The notes under the pieces were generated by a model that saw only the letters and a list, made by a program, of their open reading frames with translations, ran no database searches and was not told where the DNA came from. This document shows positions 17,089 through 27,507 of a stretch of 64,000 nucleotides of DNA, piece after piece. Within the stretch, counting starts at the first letter, position 1. Every line of letters begins with the position of its first letter. Source of the stretch: CAZFLN01 sp964519905 (GTDB lineage Bacteria; Patescibacteriota; Microgenomatia; UBA1400; UBA1396); NCBI GenBank assembly GCA_964519905.1, contig CAZFLN010000001.1, forward strand, positions 36,368 through 100,367, written 5' to 3'. Position numbers and translations under genes: made by a program.

Positions 17089-17113
17089 TACAACTGAGTT
17101 TATACTGAGTCTT

Positions 17114-18517
17114 ATGTTTCAGTTGTCTCAAGTCACTCGATCAAATTGGTTTTGGATTGTACTTATTGCGTTGGGTTTGGCCTTTATTTTTACGCCTCGT
17201 CTCATGACCTATACTCTCTCTGGTGATGACTTAATCATGATCGATATTGCCCCTCGCAGTGTGCGGGAAGTTGCTCAGAAACTCATTGATTTCCGAGGTC
17301 AGTACCGACCACTCACTCACACACTTTTTGGAGCGTATAGAGTTCTTTTACCGCATGCGCGTGCCATTCAATTTGTAAATTTTTGGTTGATGATTGGTGT
17401 GAGTAGTCTCTTTTTCTTGAATCTTCGCCGACTTATCACCCCGTGGCTCGCAGCAATGGTGACCTTTGTGTCACTCCTCTCTCCTATTTTTTTCTATCAT
17501 TTTTTTGCGAATACATTTGAAAATATTTTCCTTCTGATTTTCCTCTTTGGTTCTTTGTTGCTTGTAAATTTTCAGACGAATCAGTCACAAAAGAGATGGA
17601 AGGTTGCTGTTGGAGCCATACTGTTACTTCTCGCCATGTTGAGCAAAGAAAGTTTTTTGGTAAACGCACTCGTTTTTTTTCTTATTTTGTTTCAAAATTT
17701 ACCGATTCGAAAATTTGTGGCGGCCGTTCTGTCTACTTCCGCTCTGATTGGCGTATACCTGATTCTTCACTTTACTTTGTATGAAAGCACTGGTGAGTAT
17801 GCGATTGCTGTTTCATTGCAGAGCATGATCTCGATGGCGATTGATATGGCGTGCTGGTTGGTTGGTTATCCACGTGGATGGCAGTACGGTGTGGCTGGCG
17901 AGCGAACGATCATAACGTACATTACCGCCCTTATTTCACTTGTTGGTTGGGGACTTATTGCGGTTCCAGTTATTGCTTCAATTCAAGACCAGCAAATTTT
18001 TTCGAAACGATTTTTTCTGAAACTTCTTGAATCTTGGAAAGTGCAGTTCATATTTTTGATTGCTTTTGTGGCGAGTCTTGCTCCATTTTTCGTTACAGAA
18101 CGCTCTCTCGTGTTTTATTGCGATGTGGCGTTTTTGATTCTGATTTTTTGGTTTGCATATAACTTTCGTACATGGAAATCAATTTGGTTTGTGCCAGTTT
18201 TGCTCGGAGTTTTACTGCAGTTTGGATTGTATTACGATCGATGGCATCAATACTCATTTGTGGCGGATGCCAACCGAGAAGTGCAGAACTATCAGCGTGT
18301 CTTAATTGAGAATGATTTCCACCAGTTCGACCAAATTTGCATTCTCGAACACAACCGTGGCGAGTGGGGCTCCAACTATGGCAAGGCAGCTCAGATGTTG
18401 TGGAGTTTCAATGGTCGCATCCTGAGTTCTCGTGACTCTGCTATTCCAAAGGAGTGCGCCGAAACCAACTCACTGATTTTACGAAATGACGGTTGGGAGT
18501 ATGAGTTGGTGGAGTGA
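17114..18517 (+). CDS. Multi-pass membrane protein, GT39/PMT-like glycosyltransferase
   Basis: 467 residues with about ten membrane helices. The first external loop carries Ser-Gly-Asp-Asp (compare the acidic pair in GT-C enzymes), followed by Tyr-Arg-Pro-Leu-Thr, and a later loop has Leu-Ser-Lys-Glu-Ser. These features are typical of GT-C dolichyl/undecaprenyl-phosphate sugar transferases. A soluble C-terminal segment of about 85 residues follows the last helix. ATG at 17114 has TATACT seven bases upstream. Donor and acceptor are unknown, and the assignment rests on fold pattern only. Confidence 0.7.
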   Translation: MFQLSQVTRSNWFWIVLIALGLAFIFTPRLMTYTLSGDDLIMIDIAPRSVREVAQKLIDFRGQYRPLTHTLFGAYRVLLPHARAIQFVNFWLMIGVSSLFFLNLRRLITPWLAAMVTFVSLLSPIFFYHFFANTFENIFLLIFLFGSLLLVNFQTNQSQKRWKVAVGAILLLLAMLSKESFLVNALVFFLILFQNLPIRKFVAAVLSTSALIGVYLILHFTLYESTGEYAIAVSLQSMISMAIDMACWLVGYPRGWQYGVAGERTIITYITALISLVGWGLIAVPVIASIQDQQIFSKRFFLKLLESWKVQFIFLIAFVASLAPFFVTERSLVFYCDVAFLILIFWFAYNFRTWKSIWFVPVLLGVLLQFGLYYDRWHQYSFVADANREVQNYQRVLIENDFHQFDQICILEHNRGEWGSNYGKAAQMLWSFNGRILSSRDSAIPKECAETNSLILRNDGWEYELVE

Positions 18518-18524
18518 GGAGAGG

Positions 18525-18791
18525 TCAGAGAAAACTTTTTCCCTTGTCGTTGATTGATACTTCTCCATTTAGGGAGACATCAATACATTGTAGTCCTTTT
18601 TCCATTTGCGTAAGCAAAGCCAGAATCTCTGTTTTTTTCATGATATGACCATACTTTTTTACAGCTTCAAGAACTTCTTCTTTACTTAATGCGGACCTTC
18701 CTAGGGTATGGAGTTCTTGGGAAATTGATTCCAAGATCCACATTTGTTTTTGATCTGGTCTTGTTGGATTTTTTCTACGTGTTTTTTTCAT
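18525..18791 (-). CDS. Hypothetical basic protein, 88 aa
   Basis: Not recognised. A very basic N-terminus (Lys-Lys-Thr-Arg-Arg-Lys) precedes a helical region with Ser-Lys-Glu-Glu-Val-Leu-Glu-Ala-Val and Lys-Thr-Glu-Ile-Leu-Ala-Leu-Leu, compatible with a small winged helix. It starts at ATG 18791 with AAAGGAAA upstream. Its stop lies 8 bp from the stop of the convergent membrane protein gene. Confidence 0.55.
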   Translation of the reverse strand: MKKTRRKNPTRPDQKQMWILESISQELHTLGRSALSKEEVLEAVKKYGHIMKKTEILALLTQMEKGLQCIDVSLNGEVSINDKGKSFL

Positions 18792-18969
18792 GTATATTGT
18801 TTCCTTTTTTTTGTTTCATGACTTGAGTCGACATAGGGATACTTACAGAAAAATACTTTTACGTGCAGTTGATTTTCCTTGAGATCGAATTGTTACACAA
18901 TGTAAATCCTCCTCCCATACTATCATCATCGAGAGACATTCTCTTAGAAAGAAAAGTAACAGGAGATTT

Positions 18970-19308
18970 ATGATCCAAAATCCGAATATTGAACGCCTTC
19001 CACGATCTGGACAAAGCGAAGATTATCTCGTACACATGACTGGATCATCATTCATAGTTAAATTTTCCACGATTTTTATGAGTATTCTATTCTCAGTTCG
19101 TAAGGTGGATTCTCGTATTTTAGAATCTCTTGCAGGAGAGATTGCAACTCAATTAAGGTCGAGAGCGACTACTGGTCCTCTGAGCACAGAAAGTAGTAAT
19201 TGTCTTGTTTCTGGTTATATATTTCCGAAAAATTGTGATGATCGGTTCAAATGGATTCTAGATAATATTAAAATTCTTGTTGAGAATGGTGATTTGTATC
19301 TTGAATAA
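18970..19308 (+). CDS. Hypothetical protein, 112 aa
   Basis: Not recognised. A soluble protein with mixed alpha/beta character and two Cys. It is supported by a good ribosome binding site (CAGGAGATTT, then ATG). The 178 bp upstream contains a T-rich stretch, a small AGAGA-CAT-TCTCT hairpin and no recognised riboswitch. It ends just before the tRNA-Asn gene on the other strand. Confidence 0.55.
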   Translation: MIQNPNIERLPRSGQSEDYLVHMTGSSFIVKFSTIFMSILFSVRKVDSRILESLAGEIATQLRSRATTGPLSTESSNCLVSGYIFPKNCDDRFKWILDNIKILVENGDLYLE

Positions 19309-19315
19309 TTCTACT

Positions 19316-19390
19316 TGGCTCCCCGACTAGGACTCGAACCTAGAACCCTCTCGTTAACAGCGAGATGCTCTGCCATTGAGCTATCGGGGA
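19316..19390 (-). tRNA. tRNA-Asn (GTT), CCA encoded
   Basis: On the minus strand the gene folds as a normal cloverleaf: acceptor TCCCCGA paired with TCGGGGA, discriminator G, encoded CCA at 19318-19316, anticodon arm TCTCG-CTGTTAA-CGAGA with anticodon GTT, and a T-arm with GGTTCGAGTCC. All stems are complete. Confidence 0.95.
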
Positions 19391-19523
19391 TCGATTGGCT
19401 GGACTATTATAGCATTCGAGCGGATTTTCCCAAGAGGCATTGGTGCAGTTCCAGATCAGTTCTCCACGCTTTGAAAATTCCTGCTTGCACAGTATTTTTA
19501 ACAGGAATACTCTGAAAGGAGAT

Positions 19524-20225
19524 ATGAATTTTCTTTCCAGACTTTTTAATTTATCCGAAAGAGATTCGGGCTCAATCGAAAAAGAGTCACCACCCAACTA
19601 CACCAAAGAATTTGATCAGGCAATTGAAAAAGTGAAGCGCGAGCAGCAACGATTGAATCGGAAGGAGCAGAGACGAGGTGAAAGCCTAAAAGCAGTGGTG
19701 CTCTTTGGATCTCTGTCTAACAAGCAGCCCAAAATGGAAGATGAGAAGACTCTTCACAGCGATGCTGATGTGCTTTTGCTCTATAGTGGCACGAAGCAAG
19801 AGATGTACAGAACCGATCCTCGAGGATTATCGAAACATGACACTGGTCCGTTTACAGAGCATATACCGAATGCCGATATTGTGGCTCTCAATATTGCGAC
19901 TATTACCAAATTATCTGAGCGCTCTCAGAAAGGTCTTCGAGAAGAGCTTGTCAGAGCAAAAAAAGCAATTATTCCAGGGAATTCCGAACGCTCGAATTTC
20001 TGGATGTATGTCAACAAGCCCAATGCCAATCGAGAGATTGTGCAGTCGATTCTTGATTCGTTAGCTAAAAAATACACCGTTTTCCCGCAGATGATCTTGA
20101 CTGGAACAGTCTTACAGGGAGAAATCCCAACTGTTGCTCAGCATGCTGCACGCGACGTTATGGATGTGTATCACGAAGTTGTGAGTGAGCTCCGTCAGCT
20201 GCGAGACTCGCAACCAGAAGCTTAA
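19524..20225 (+). CDS. Nucleotidyltransferase-fold protein
   Basis: 233 residues. The core has Val-Val-Leu-Phe-Gly-Ser, a short insert, then Ser-Asp-Ala-Asp-Val-Leu-Leu-Leu-Tyr, the Gly-Ser and Asp-x-Asp signature of the pol-beta-like NTP transferase fold. A third acidic residue may lie in Pro-Asn-Ala-Asp-Ile-Val-Ala. ATG at 19524 follows AAAGGAGAT and is preferred to 19440. The N-terminal 50 residues are charged and helical. It could be a minimal nucleotidyltransferase such as an antitoxin-type MNT or a tRNA or antibiotic modifier, but no HEPN partner is next to it. Substrate unknown. Confidence 0.7.
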   Translation: MNFLSRLFNLSERDSGSIEKESPPNYTKEFDQAIEKVKREQQRLNRKEQRRGESLKAVVLFGSLSNKQPKMEDEKTLHSDADVLLLYSGTKQEMYRTDPRGLSKHDTGPFTEHIPNADIVALNIATITKLSERSQKGLREELVRAKKAIIPGNSERSNFWMYVNKPNANREIVQSILDSLAKKYTVFPQMILTGTVLQGEIPTVAQHAARDVMDVYHEVVSELRQLRDSQPEA

Positions 20226-20247
20226 AACGATTCAAACGAGCTGCTCT

Positions 20248-21410
<1,163 letters not shown>

Positions 21411-21537
21411 GCTGATTCTCCGAGTTCTGCTTGGTAACTTTTCGTCTGGGTTTGGGGTATTTTGTGTACGTTTTGTGTTCGTGTTGGCCAGGCCTACAAT
21501 TATACCGTGAATACAGCAATTGTCTAGAAGTGGAGAC

Positions 21538-23364
21538 TTATCCCCGAATCAACGTGAGAAGTTCTTGTTCGAGTGCGCCTTGCTCGGCTTGTTCTGTTTC
21601 TGATTGGGACTCTTTTCGTTGCAGTACAGAGAGCTGCTGTTCAATTTCTTGCAGACGATGTTTACGGTAACGCTGCTGCAGCTGCGTGGTTGCAACGGCG
21701 AGTTCGCGCGCCGCGTCGGTTGGCGTGGTTATTGGAAGATTGGCCAGAAACACTTCTGACAGAATGTCTTGCAGTTCGGCCGGCACGCGGCGCGCCCACT
21801 GTTTTACTTCTCCAGTTTGGGTTGAGTCTGCTTGTTTCTGGTGCTGTTGCCACCAATTTGACCAGTCTTCCCACAAACGTTGCAGAGACATTTCTTGGAG
21901 CCAAGTGGGTTGCACCGCAGTAGCGCCACTCGCCTGCAGTTTTGTAAATTCCTCTGGGAACTGTAGAACCAATTGGAAGAAGTAACGACCACTTTGGTCA
22001 GGTGAAGTGGTTTCTTTCGCCTCATTTTCCTGTGCAGTTGAATCTGGACTGGGTTTGCGCGCTCGACCTAAGGCAGTGAGTTCGGCCTGTCGTTGGAACT
22101 GCTGCCACTGTTGTTCTAGAACAGACTCACTAACATGGAATCGCTCTGAGAGTTGTCGCAAGTAGAAACTTCGCTCGACCACATGCTCTACTTTGAGCAG
22201 CAAAGTGAGCATTTCGTTGGTGGCGTGTTTGAGTCCGTCCGGACTGAGGACGTCGTACTGTTCCACCACATGGTTCAAAACATACTCAAAGGCTGAGATG
22301 TGGTTTTTTACCAGTTCTCGCCATTTAGCAGCATCGTTTCGTGCTAAGTCATCTGGATCTTTGCCTTGCGGAAGCGGAATAACACGCAGAGCTACTGGGA
22401 ATGGTTGGACTACTTCGATCGCACGTTTGGTGGCTTCTACGCCGGCTGAATCGGCATCGAGCGCCAGGTAAATAGTTTGCACGGTTCGAGCGAGTGTGCG
22501 CACTTGTTCTTCGGTCAGAGCCGATCCCTTTACCGCCACAATGTTGGCTACGTGCGCCTGTACCGAACTGAGCATGTCGAACTCACCCTCAGTGACGATG
22601 ACTGACTCGGCTTCACGAATAAAATTGAGATTTTGCCAATATCCATAGAGCAGATTTCGTTTGTGATAGATCGCTGTTTCTGGTGAGTTGATGTATTTGG
22701 CTTCCTTAGCTTCGTTTGCGAGCAGTCGACCAGAAAAGCCAACTACTCTTCCCCGATGGTCATGCAGCGGGAACATTACTCGTCCACGGAAGCGGTCGTA
22801 TGGTCTTCCGTTTTTTCCTGGTAAAGCCAGTCCAGCTGCAATCACTACTTCAGAGGAAAATCGTTTTTTCTGCACGAGGTATTGGGTCAGCGTATCCCAG
22901 TTCTCTGGCGCGTATCCTAACCCAAAGGTTCGGGCGAGGCTGGGCGCCAGCCCGCGGCCTTCCAAGTATTCGCGAGCTGGCGCCCCAATCGCGTGTTCTT
23001 GTAGCAGGTAAGTAAAGTATCGTTGTGCGAGTTCCAGAGCGGCAAACAAGTCTTTGCGCATTTTTTCTTGTGGATCGGGCGTGAGTTTTTCCAGTTTGAC
23101 TCCGGCTTTTTCGGCGAGGGCTTCCAAGGTTTCTGGAAAAGTAAGGCGATCAAATTCCTGAATAAAATCAAAGACGTCTCCTTTGCGTTTACAGCCGAAG
23201 CATATATAGCGCTGCATTTCTGCAGAGACGTTAAATGATGGTGTTTTCTCACTGTGAAATGGGCAGAGACCCAAAAAGTTTTTGCCGCGGCGTTGGAGCT
23301 TGATGCGCTCGCCAATGACATTCACGATATCGAGCTGATCTTTTATCTCTTGAATTTGACTCAC
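21538..23364 (-). CDS. dnaG: DNA primase
   Basis: DnaG makes RNA primers for replication. The 608-residue protein has an N-terminal zinc ribbon (Cys-Pro-Phe-His near 36, Cys-Phe-Gly-Cys near 57), the RNA-polymerase domain, a TOPRIM domain with Val-Thr-Glu-Gly-Glu-Phe-Asp and Leu-Ala-Leu-Asp-Ala-Asp-Ser-Ala-Gly, and a divergent C-terminal helicase-interaction region. GTG at 23364 is preferred over ATG at 23376 because family members begin Ser-Gln-Ile-Gln-Glu-Ile-Lys, and GAGG lies six bases upstream. The gene lies 127 bp upstream of rpoD. Confidence 0.93.
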   Translation of the reverse strand: MSQIQEIKDQLDIVNVIGERIKLQRRGKNFLGLCPFHSEKTPSFNVSAEMQRYICFGCKRKGDVFDFIQEFDRLTFPETLEALAEKAGVKLEKLTPDPQEKMRKDLFAALELAQRYFTYLLQEHAIGAPAREYLEGRGLAPSLARTFGLGYAPENWDTLTQYLVQKKRFSSEVVIAAGLALPGKNGRPYDRFRGRVMFPLHDHRGRVVGFSGRLLANEAKEAKYINSPETAIYHKRNLLYGYWQNLNFIREAESVIVTEGEFDMLSSVQAHVANIVAVKGSALTEEQVRTLARTVQTIYLALDADSAGVEATKRAIEVVQPFPVALRVIPLPQGKDPDDLARNDAAKWRELVKNHISAFEYVLNHVVEQYDVLSPDGLKHATNEMLTLLLKVEHVVERSFYLRQLSERFHVSESVLEQQWQQFQRQAELTALGRARKPSPDSTAQENEAKETTSPDQSGRYFFQLVLQFPEEFTKLQASGATAVQPTWLQEMSLQRLWEDWSNWWQQHQKQADSTQTGEVKQWARRVPAELQDILSEVFLANLPITTPTDAARELAVATTQLQQRYRKHRLQEIEQQLSVLQRKESQSETEQAEQGALEQELLTLIRG

Positions 23365-23411
23365 GGTACGCCTCATTGTACCGAAAAAGCCCGAAACATG
23401 TCGGGGAGAAA

Positions 23412-23993
23412 TTACTCAGTTATCGGGTGTTCAGCCAGCCATGCTTCGAGCTTCTGTAAGGCTTGGGCTCGAATCGAAAAGGTATCCTTTTTTTCATCAG
23501 AAAATGTCGCCCATGGCTCTGATTCTCCAGCGGGAATAAAGACACTGTCCCACCCAAAACCATTATTTCCGGCTGGTGCTTGACTGACTGTTCCAGTAAT
23601 ACTGCCAGTAAAGATTTTTACTTCACAGTTTTCACCGTCTGGATTTTTGTATGCCAGTGCGTAATGAACGGTGCCGATAGCACTTCGCTGTGGATCAGCG
23701 TCGGCTAAACGGCACAATCCTTCTGGACCAATGTCTTCCAAAAAGAACTTAATGAAGGTTCCTGGGAGTCGGCCATACTGTGGCATGGTAAAGGTGGTAT
23801 CTTCGACCAATACTGGTTTTCCGAGTGCGGCAAATGCCGATTGAGCCTTGGCTGTGACGACCTCGATTGCGTCCAATGATTGAATCTCTGGCAGATCCAA
23901 GGCTTCATGCGTTATTGGAACTGAGAGGTACTGTCGCGTTTGTGTAACTTTGCCGACGTTTCCAGTCACAAGTGTCAGTGATACAGCAGACAT
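23412..23993 (-). CDS. Non-canonical purine NTP pyrophosphatase (Ham1/RdgB family)
   Basis: 193 residues with the Ham1 N-terminal Thr-Gly-Asn-x-x-Lys motif, Val-Glu-Asp-Thr (catalytic Asp and Glu), Pro-Gly-Thr-Phe-Ile-Lys and Gly-Phe-Gly-Trp-Asp. The family hydrolyses ITP, dITP and XTP to keep deaminated purines out of nucleic acids. The start lies one base after the kbl stop, so it belongs to the tdh-kbl operon. It is shorter and more divergent than E. coli RdgB, and Pro-Gly-Thr-Phe replaces the usual Pro-Gly-Xaa-Xaa-Ser-Ala-Arg, which resembles the archaeal/eukaryotic or plant-type branch. Confidence 0.85.
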   Translation of the reverse strand: MSAVSLTLVTGNVGKVTQTRQYLSVPITHEALDLPEIQSLDAIEVVTAKAQSAFAALGKPVLVEDTTFTMPQYGRLPGTFIKFFLEDIGPEGLCRLADADPQRSAIGTVHYALAYKNPDGENCEVKIFTGSITGTVSQAPAGNNGFGWDSVFIPAGESEPWATFSDEKKDTFSIRAQALQKLEAWLAEHPITE

Positions 23994-23994
23994 A

Positions 23995-25251
23995 CTAGAT
24001 AATTCCCAACTCTTTTCCGGCGGCTGTGCAGGCGGTCACGAAGGCAGTAATGTCTTCTTGTGTGTGCGCTGCAGAAATCTGTACGCGGATTTCATCTTTC
24101 CCCGCGGACACGACTGGATAATTAATACTGGTGACTAAGAATCCGCGTTCAAATAACGCGTTGGTGAGTGCTTGTGATTTGGCAGCATCTCCAATCAAGA
24201 GTGGTTGAATGGGGTGTTGTGAGTCTGCAGCGAAGGAAAATCCTGCCTGCGTCATGGCTTGTTTGAACATCTGCACATTTTTTTCGCTCTGTTGTATGAG
24301 TGTGCGACCAACGGCACTGTCGACCGTTTGCACAGCTGCTTTGGCAGCTCCAGCCGTTCCAGGTGAGATTGGATTCGAGTAGATATAGGTTGCAGAAGAT
24401 TCGCGGAGTGCATCAATCACCACTTGGTCAGCCACGACGTATCCGCCGTCAGCGCCAAAACCTTTGCCAAACGTTCCTACTAGGATATCGGCTTTTCCGC
24501 CGGTCAGTTCTTCGGCTCCGCGGCCTGTTTTACCAATAGCGGCAACTCCGTGACAGTCATCAACAATCAGCCACACGCCTTCTGGGAATTGGGTGTCAAA
24601 CTCATCAACTATTTCGCGCAGTGTGGAGAGGTTTTGTACTTCTCCCAGCATACTAAATACTCCGTCGGTGACTACGAGGGCACGATCGAATTTCCCAACG
24701 TTTTGTTGTAAAACGTTTCGGAGCGCATCTGGCTGCATGTGCGGGAAGATCGCTTTTTGTTCACTGGAAAGGTTTCCTAAACGAATACCGTCAATAATGC
24801 TGCGGTGATTGAGTTCATCGGAAACAACAAGTGTATTTCCACTGATCAGCGAGTCTTTACTCTGCCCTTTTATAAAACTAAAGAGTACCGCCATGTTTGC
24901 AGCAAAAGCGGATGAAAACACCATGGCCGCTTCTCGACTGTGAAAATTTGCAATTTCACGCTCAAGTTCGTGGTATATGGCGAGTGAGCCAGAAATAAAA
25001 CGGACAGCCCCTGGGCCTGCGCCGAATTTTTGGGTGGCAGCGTGTTCGGCATCCTTGAGTTCTTGGTGGTGGCGAAGTCCCAAATAGTCGTTCGAGTTAA
25101 AAATTCGGCGCGGCTGACCGTCAATGATTCCCTGCGGAGCTGGGTCGTTGGTGAAGCCGTCGATGACTCGTTCACGGCGCTTGCTGATGGAAGCGGCGTC
25201 AAGACGATCAAGCTCTTGTTGCAAAACATTCACAAAGTTGGCGCGACTCAT
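23995..25251 (-). CDS. kbl: Glycine C-acetyltransferase (2-amino-3-ketobutyrate CoA ligase)
   Basis: A 418-residue PLP enzyme of the alpha-oxoamine synthase family that converts 2-amino-3-oxobutanoate plus CoA to glycine plus acetyl-CoA. The substrate-binding Asn-Ser-Asn-Asp-Tyr-Leu-Gly segment, Asp-Asp-Cys-His-Gly (PLP contacts) and the PLP lysine in Gly-Thr-Phe-Gly-Lys-Gly-Phe-Gly are present. The related enzymes AONS (BioF) and ALAS share the fold; the adjacent threonine dehydrogenase decides for Kbl. It starts 8 bp after the tdh stop, and AAGGAG overlaps that stop. Confidence 0.92.
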   Translation of the reverse strand: MSRANFVNVLQQELDRLDAASISKRRERVIDGFTNDPAPQGIIDGQPRRIFNSNDYLGLRHHQELKDAEHAATQKFGAGPGAVRFISGSLAIYHELEREIANFHSREAAMVFSSAFAANMAVLFSFIKGQSKDSLISGNTLVVSDELNHRSIIDGIRLGNLSSEQKAIFPHMQPDALRNVLQQNVGKFDRALVVTDGVFSMLGEVQNLSTLREIVDEFDTQFPEGVWLIVDDCHGVAAIGKTGRGAEELTGGKADILVGTFGKGFGADGGYVVADQVVIDALRESSATYIYSNPISPGTAGAAKAAVQTVDSAVGRTLIQQSEKNVQMFKQAMTQAGFSFAADSQHPIQPLLIGDAAKSQALTNALFERGFLVTSINYPVVSAGKDEIRVQISAAHTQEDITAFVTACTAAGKELGII

Positions 25252-25259
25252 AGAACTCC

Positions 25260-26186
25260 TTATTTTTTGAGGTGTGTGAGCATTTCTTGAACAAGAGCAT
25301 CGAGATCATATTCTGGTTGCCAGCCCCAATCTTGTTGAGCGACAGTGTCGTCAATACTGGCTGGCCAAGAGTCTGCAATGGCTTGGCGATGATCTGGTTG
25401 GTAGGCAACTTCGACCGGAATATGTTCTTGAATTTTGGCAGCCAATTCGTCAGCACGAAAACTCATGGCCGCCAGATTATAGCTGGTGTGTATAGTGATG
25501 GAGTCGCGCGGCGCGTCCATTATTTGCAAGGTAGCGCGAATGGCATCGTCCATGTACATCATAGGGAGTACTGTGTCAGGTCGTACAAAACAGGTGTACG
25601 CGCCGCGCGCAATCCCCTCGGTAAACATAGCCACGGCGTAGTCAGTGGTGCCACCACCTGGAGCAGTTTTCCAGCTAATCAGTCCTGGGTATCGAATACT
25701 TCGAACATCCAAATTGTATTTCTGGGCATAGTATTGGCACAAAAGTTCTCCAGCACGTTTGGTAATACCGTACATGGTGGTGGGTTCGATAATAGTGTCT
25801 TGTGGCGTATTTTCTCGGGGAGTAGTTGGTCCAAAAGCCGCAATAGAGCTTGGCCAAAAAACTTTGAGTGAGTACTCTTTGGCAAGATCAAGCACGTCTT
25901 TGAGGCTCTGTAAATTTACCGTCCAAGCAAGATCTGGATTTGCTTCTCCGGTAGCGGAAAGCAGTGATACTAAATGATAGATGGTATCAATTTTGTATTC
26001 TTGAATAATCGCTTCGAGTGCCGCTTTATCTGGGAGTTGAACCGATATCGCTGTTCCTTGAAAGTTAACTGGAGCAGTTACTTTGTCTACTGCAATTACG
26101 GTACTAATACCAAATTTTTCTTGTAGTGCGGGTACCAGTTCGGATCCAATTTGACCAAATGCTCCAGTAACCAGTATTCTAGACAT
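25260..26186 (-). CDS. L-threonine 3-dehydrogenase, short-chain (epimerase-like) type
   Basis: A 308-residue extended SDR with the Rossmann motif Gly-Ala-Phe-Gly-Gln-Ile-Gly and the catalytic Tyr-Gly-Ile-Thr-Lys; the Ser/Thr of the triad is in Pro-Ser-Ser-Ile-Ala. It matches SDR-type threonine dehydrogenases, which oxidise L-threonine with NAD+ to 2-amino-3-oxobutanoate, the substrate of the next gene. Sequence alone could also fit a nucleotide-sugar epimerase, but the Kbl neighbour makes Tdh much more likely. ATG at 26186 has TACACT exactly six bases upstream (leaderless) and is divergent from the sugar dehydrogenase. Confidence 0.88.
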   Translation of the reverse strand: MSRILVTGAFGQIGSELVPALQEKFGISTVIAVDKVTAPVNFQGTAISVQLPDKAALEAIIQEYKIDTIYHLVSLLSATGEANPDLAWTVNLQSLKDVLDLAKEYSLKVFWPSSIAAFGPTTPRENTPQDTIIEPTTMYGITKRAGELLCQYYAQKYNLDVRSIRYPGLISWKTAPGGGTTDYAVAMFTEGIARGAYTCFVRPDTVLPMMYMDDAIRATLQIMDAPRDSITIHTSYNLAAMSFRADELAAKIQEHIPVEVAYQPDHRQAIADSWPASIDDTVAQQDWGWQPEYDLDALVQEMLTHLKK

Positions 26187-26231
26187 ATCCAGAGTGTACA
26201 CCCTGTGCACTTTTTCTGTAAGGAGGTCAGT

Positions 26232-27449
26232 ATGTCTGCACCGAAAATACTTCTGATTGCGATTGTGCTTCTTGTGGTGGCTGCCGGCTGGCAGATGGCA
26301 CAGTACTTGGCTCTTCCGCAAAGTATTCAACAACAAGTGAGTCGTTCTGACAGTTTCTCAGGGCTTTTAGGGATGAATACCTCGGTTCCTCAGTCAAGCG
26401 ATCTGGTCGATTGGAAGATAGAAACCGTGGCAGAAAATTTGCAGGTACCATGGAGTATCGTGTTCCCCAATGAACAGTCACTCCTGTTTACTGAGCGACC
26501 TGGGAGAATCCGATCTATCATTGCTGGGAACGTACAAGAAGATCCGGTGTACACATTCCAGGATGTTCGGGTGAGCCAGGAACAAGGTTTGATGGGTCTG
26601 GCCTTACATCCTGAGTATGATCAAAACGGTTTTGTGTATACATGTGTGTCTCTTCCAGAGGGTGAAAGTTATTTTGTGAAAGTTTTGAGATTAAAAGCCA
26701 CTAACCCAACAGAACCAACCAGTTTGCAGTTCGATCGTGAAGTCATTACTGGAATTGCGGGAGCTCGAAATCATGCTGGCTGCGCGCTCACTTTTGGTCC
26801 CGATGAAAAGTTGTACATTTCAACCGGAGACGCTTTGCAAAGAGACCAAGCGAAGGATCCGAAAGTGCTCAACGGAAAAATTTTACGACTCAATGAGGAT
26901 GGGAGCATACCATCAGACAATCCGTTTCCGAATTCACCGGTCTACAGTACTGGTCATCGGAATCCGCAAGGTTTAGCTTGGCATCCGAACGGATCACTCT
27001 ACTCTACTGAACACGGCCCAAGTGTTTTCGATGGACCAGCCGGCGGTGATGAGTTAAACCGAATTCTGGCTGGCGAGTACTATGGTTGGCCAGAAGTTTC
27101 ACACGAGCGAACACTTTCTGGCGCGCAGTCGCCTCTAGCGGTATATACGCCTGCCGAAGCTCCGGCATCTCTCCTTGCCTATACTGGAACACATTTGCCA
27201 CAGTTTACCGACGACTTATTCTTCGGCGCGCTCCGAGGAGAAGGTTTGTGGCGAGTACAAATTGATCCGCAAGATCCTACGAAAATTTTGAGCCAGGAGA
27301 AACTGTTCTCTGGAGAGTACGGACGAATTCGTGCGGTCGTACAAGGACTCGACGGTTGTATTTACTTCTCTACCAGTAACCAGGATGGTCGTGGACGGCC
27401 GGCAGGTACAGATGATCGAATTTTACGGATCTGCGCCGAGCAGATGTAA
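26232..27449 (+). CDS. PQQ-dependent aldose sugar dehydrogenase-like protein, membrane-anchored or secreted
   Basis: 405 residues. A hydrophobic N-terminal segment (about 5-25) anchors or exports it. The rest is the six-bladed beta-propeller of the soluble glucose/sorbosone dehydrogenase family (YliI/Asd-like), with Val-Pro-Trp-Ser-Ile, Ala-Arg-Asn-His-Ala-Gly (active-site His), Gly-His-Arg-Asn-Pro-Gln-Gly and Glu-His-Gly-Pro. Characterised members oxidise aldoses with PQQ outside the cytoplasm. AAGGAGGT precedes ATG 26232. No PQQ synthesis gene lies in the window, so the cofactor would have to come from elsewhere. Confidence 0.88.
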   Translation: MSAPKILLIAIVLLVVAAGWQMAQYLALPQSIQQQVSRSDSFSGLLGMNTSVPQSSDLVDWKIETVAENLQVPWSIVFPNEQSLLFTERPGRIRSIIAGNVQEDPVYTFQDVRVSQEQGLMGLALHPEYDQNGFVYTCVSLPEGESYFVKVLRLKATNPTEPTSLQFDREVITGIAGARNHAGCALTFGPDEKLYISTGDALQRDQAKDPKVLNGKILRLNEDGSIPSDNPFPNSPVYSTGHRNPQGLAWHPNGSLYSTEHGPSVFDGPAGGDELNRILAGEYYGWPEVSHERTLSGAQSPLAVYTPAEAPASLLAYTGTHLPQFTDDLFFGALRGEGLWRVQIDPQDPTKILSQEKLFSGEYGRIRAVVQGLDGCIYFSTSNQDGRGRPAGTDDRILRICAEQM

Positions 27450-27507
27450 ACTTTACTGAGCTCCGCTCTCAAGCAGCTCAATAAGAAAGATCCTGACGTT
27501 TTAGGTT

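Noticed and set aside
27450..27507. Terminator between the PQQ dehydrogenase and M20 genes
   Set aside because: A TGAGCT/AGCTCA pairing exists, but the stem is short and the following T-run is weak.
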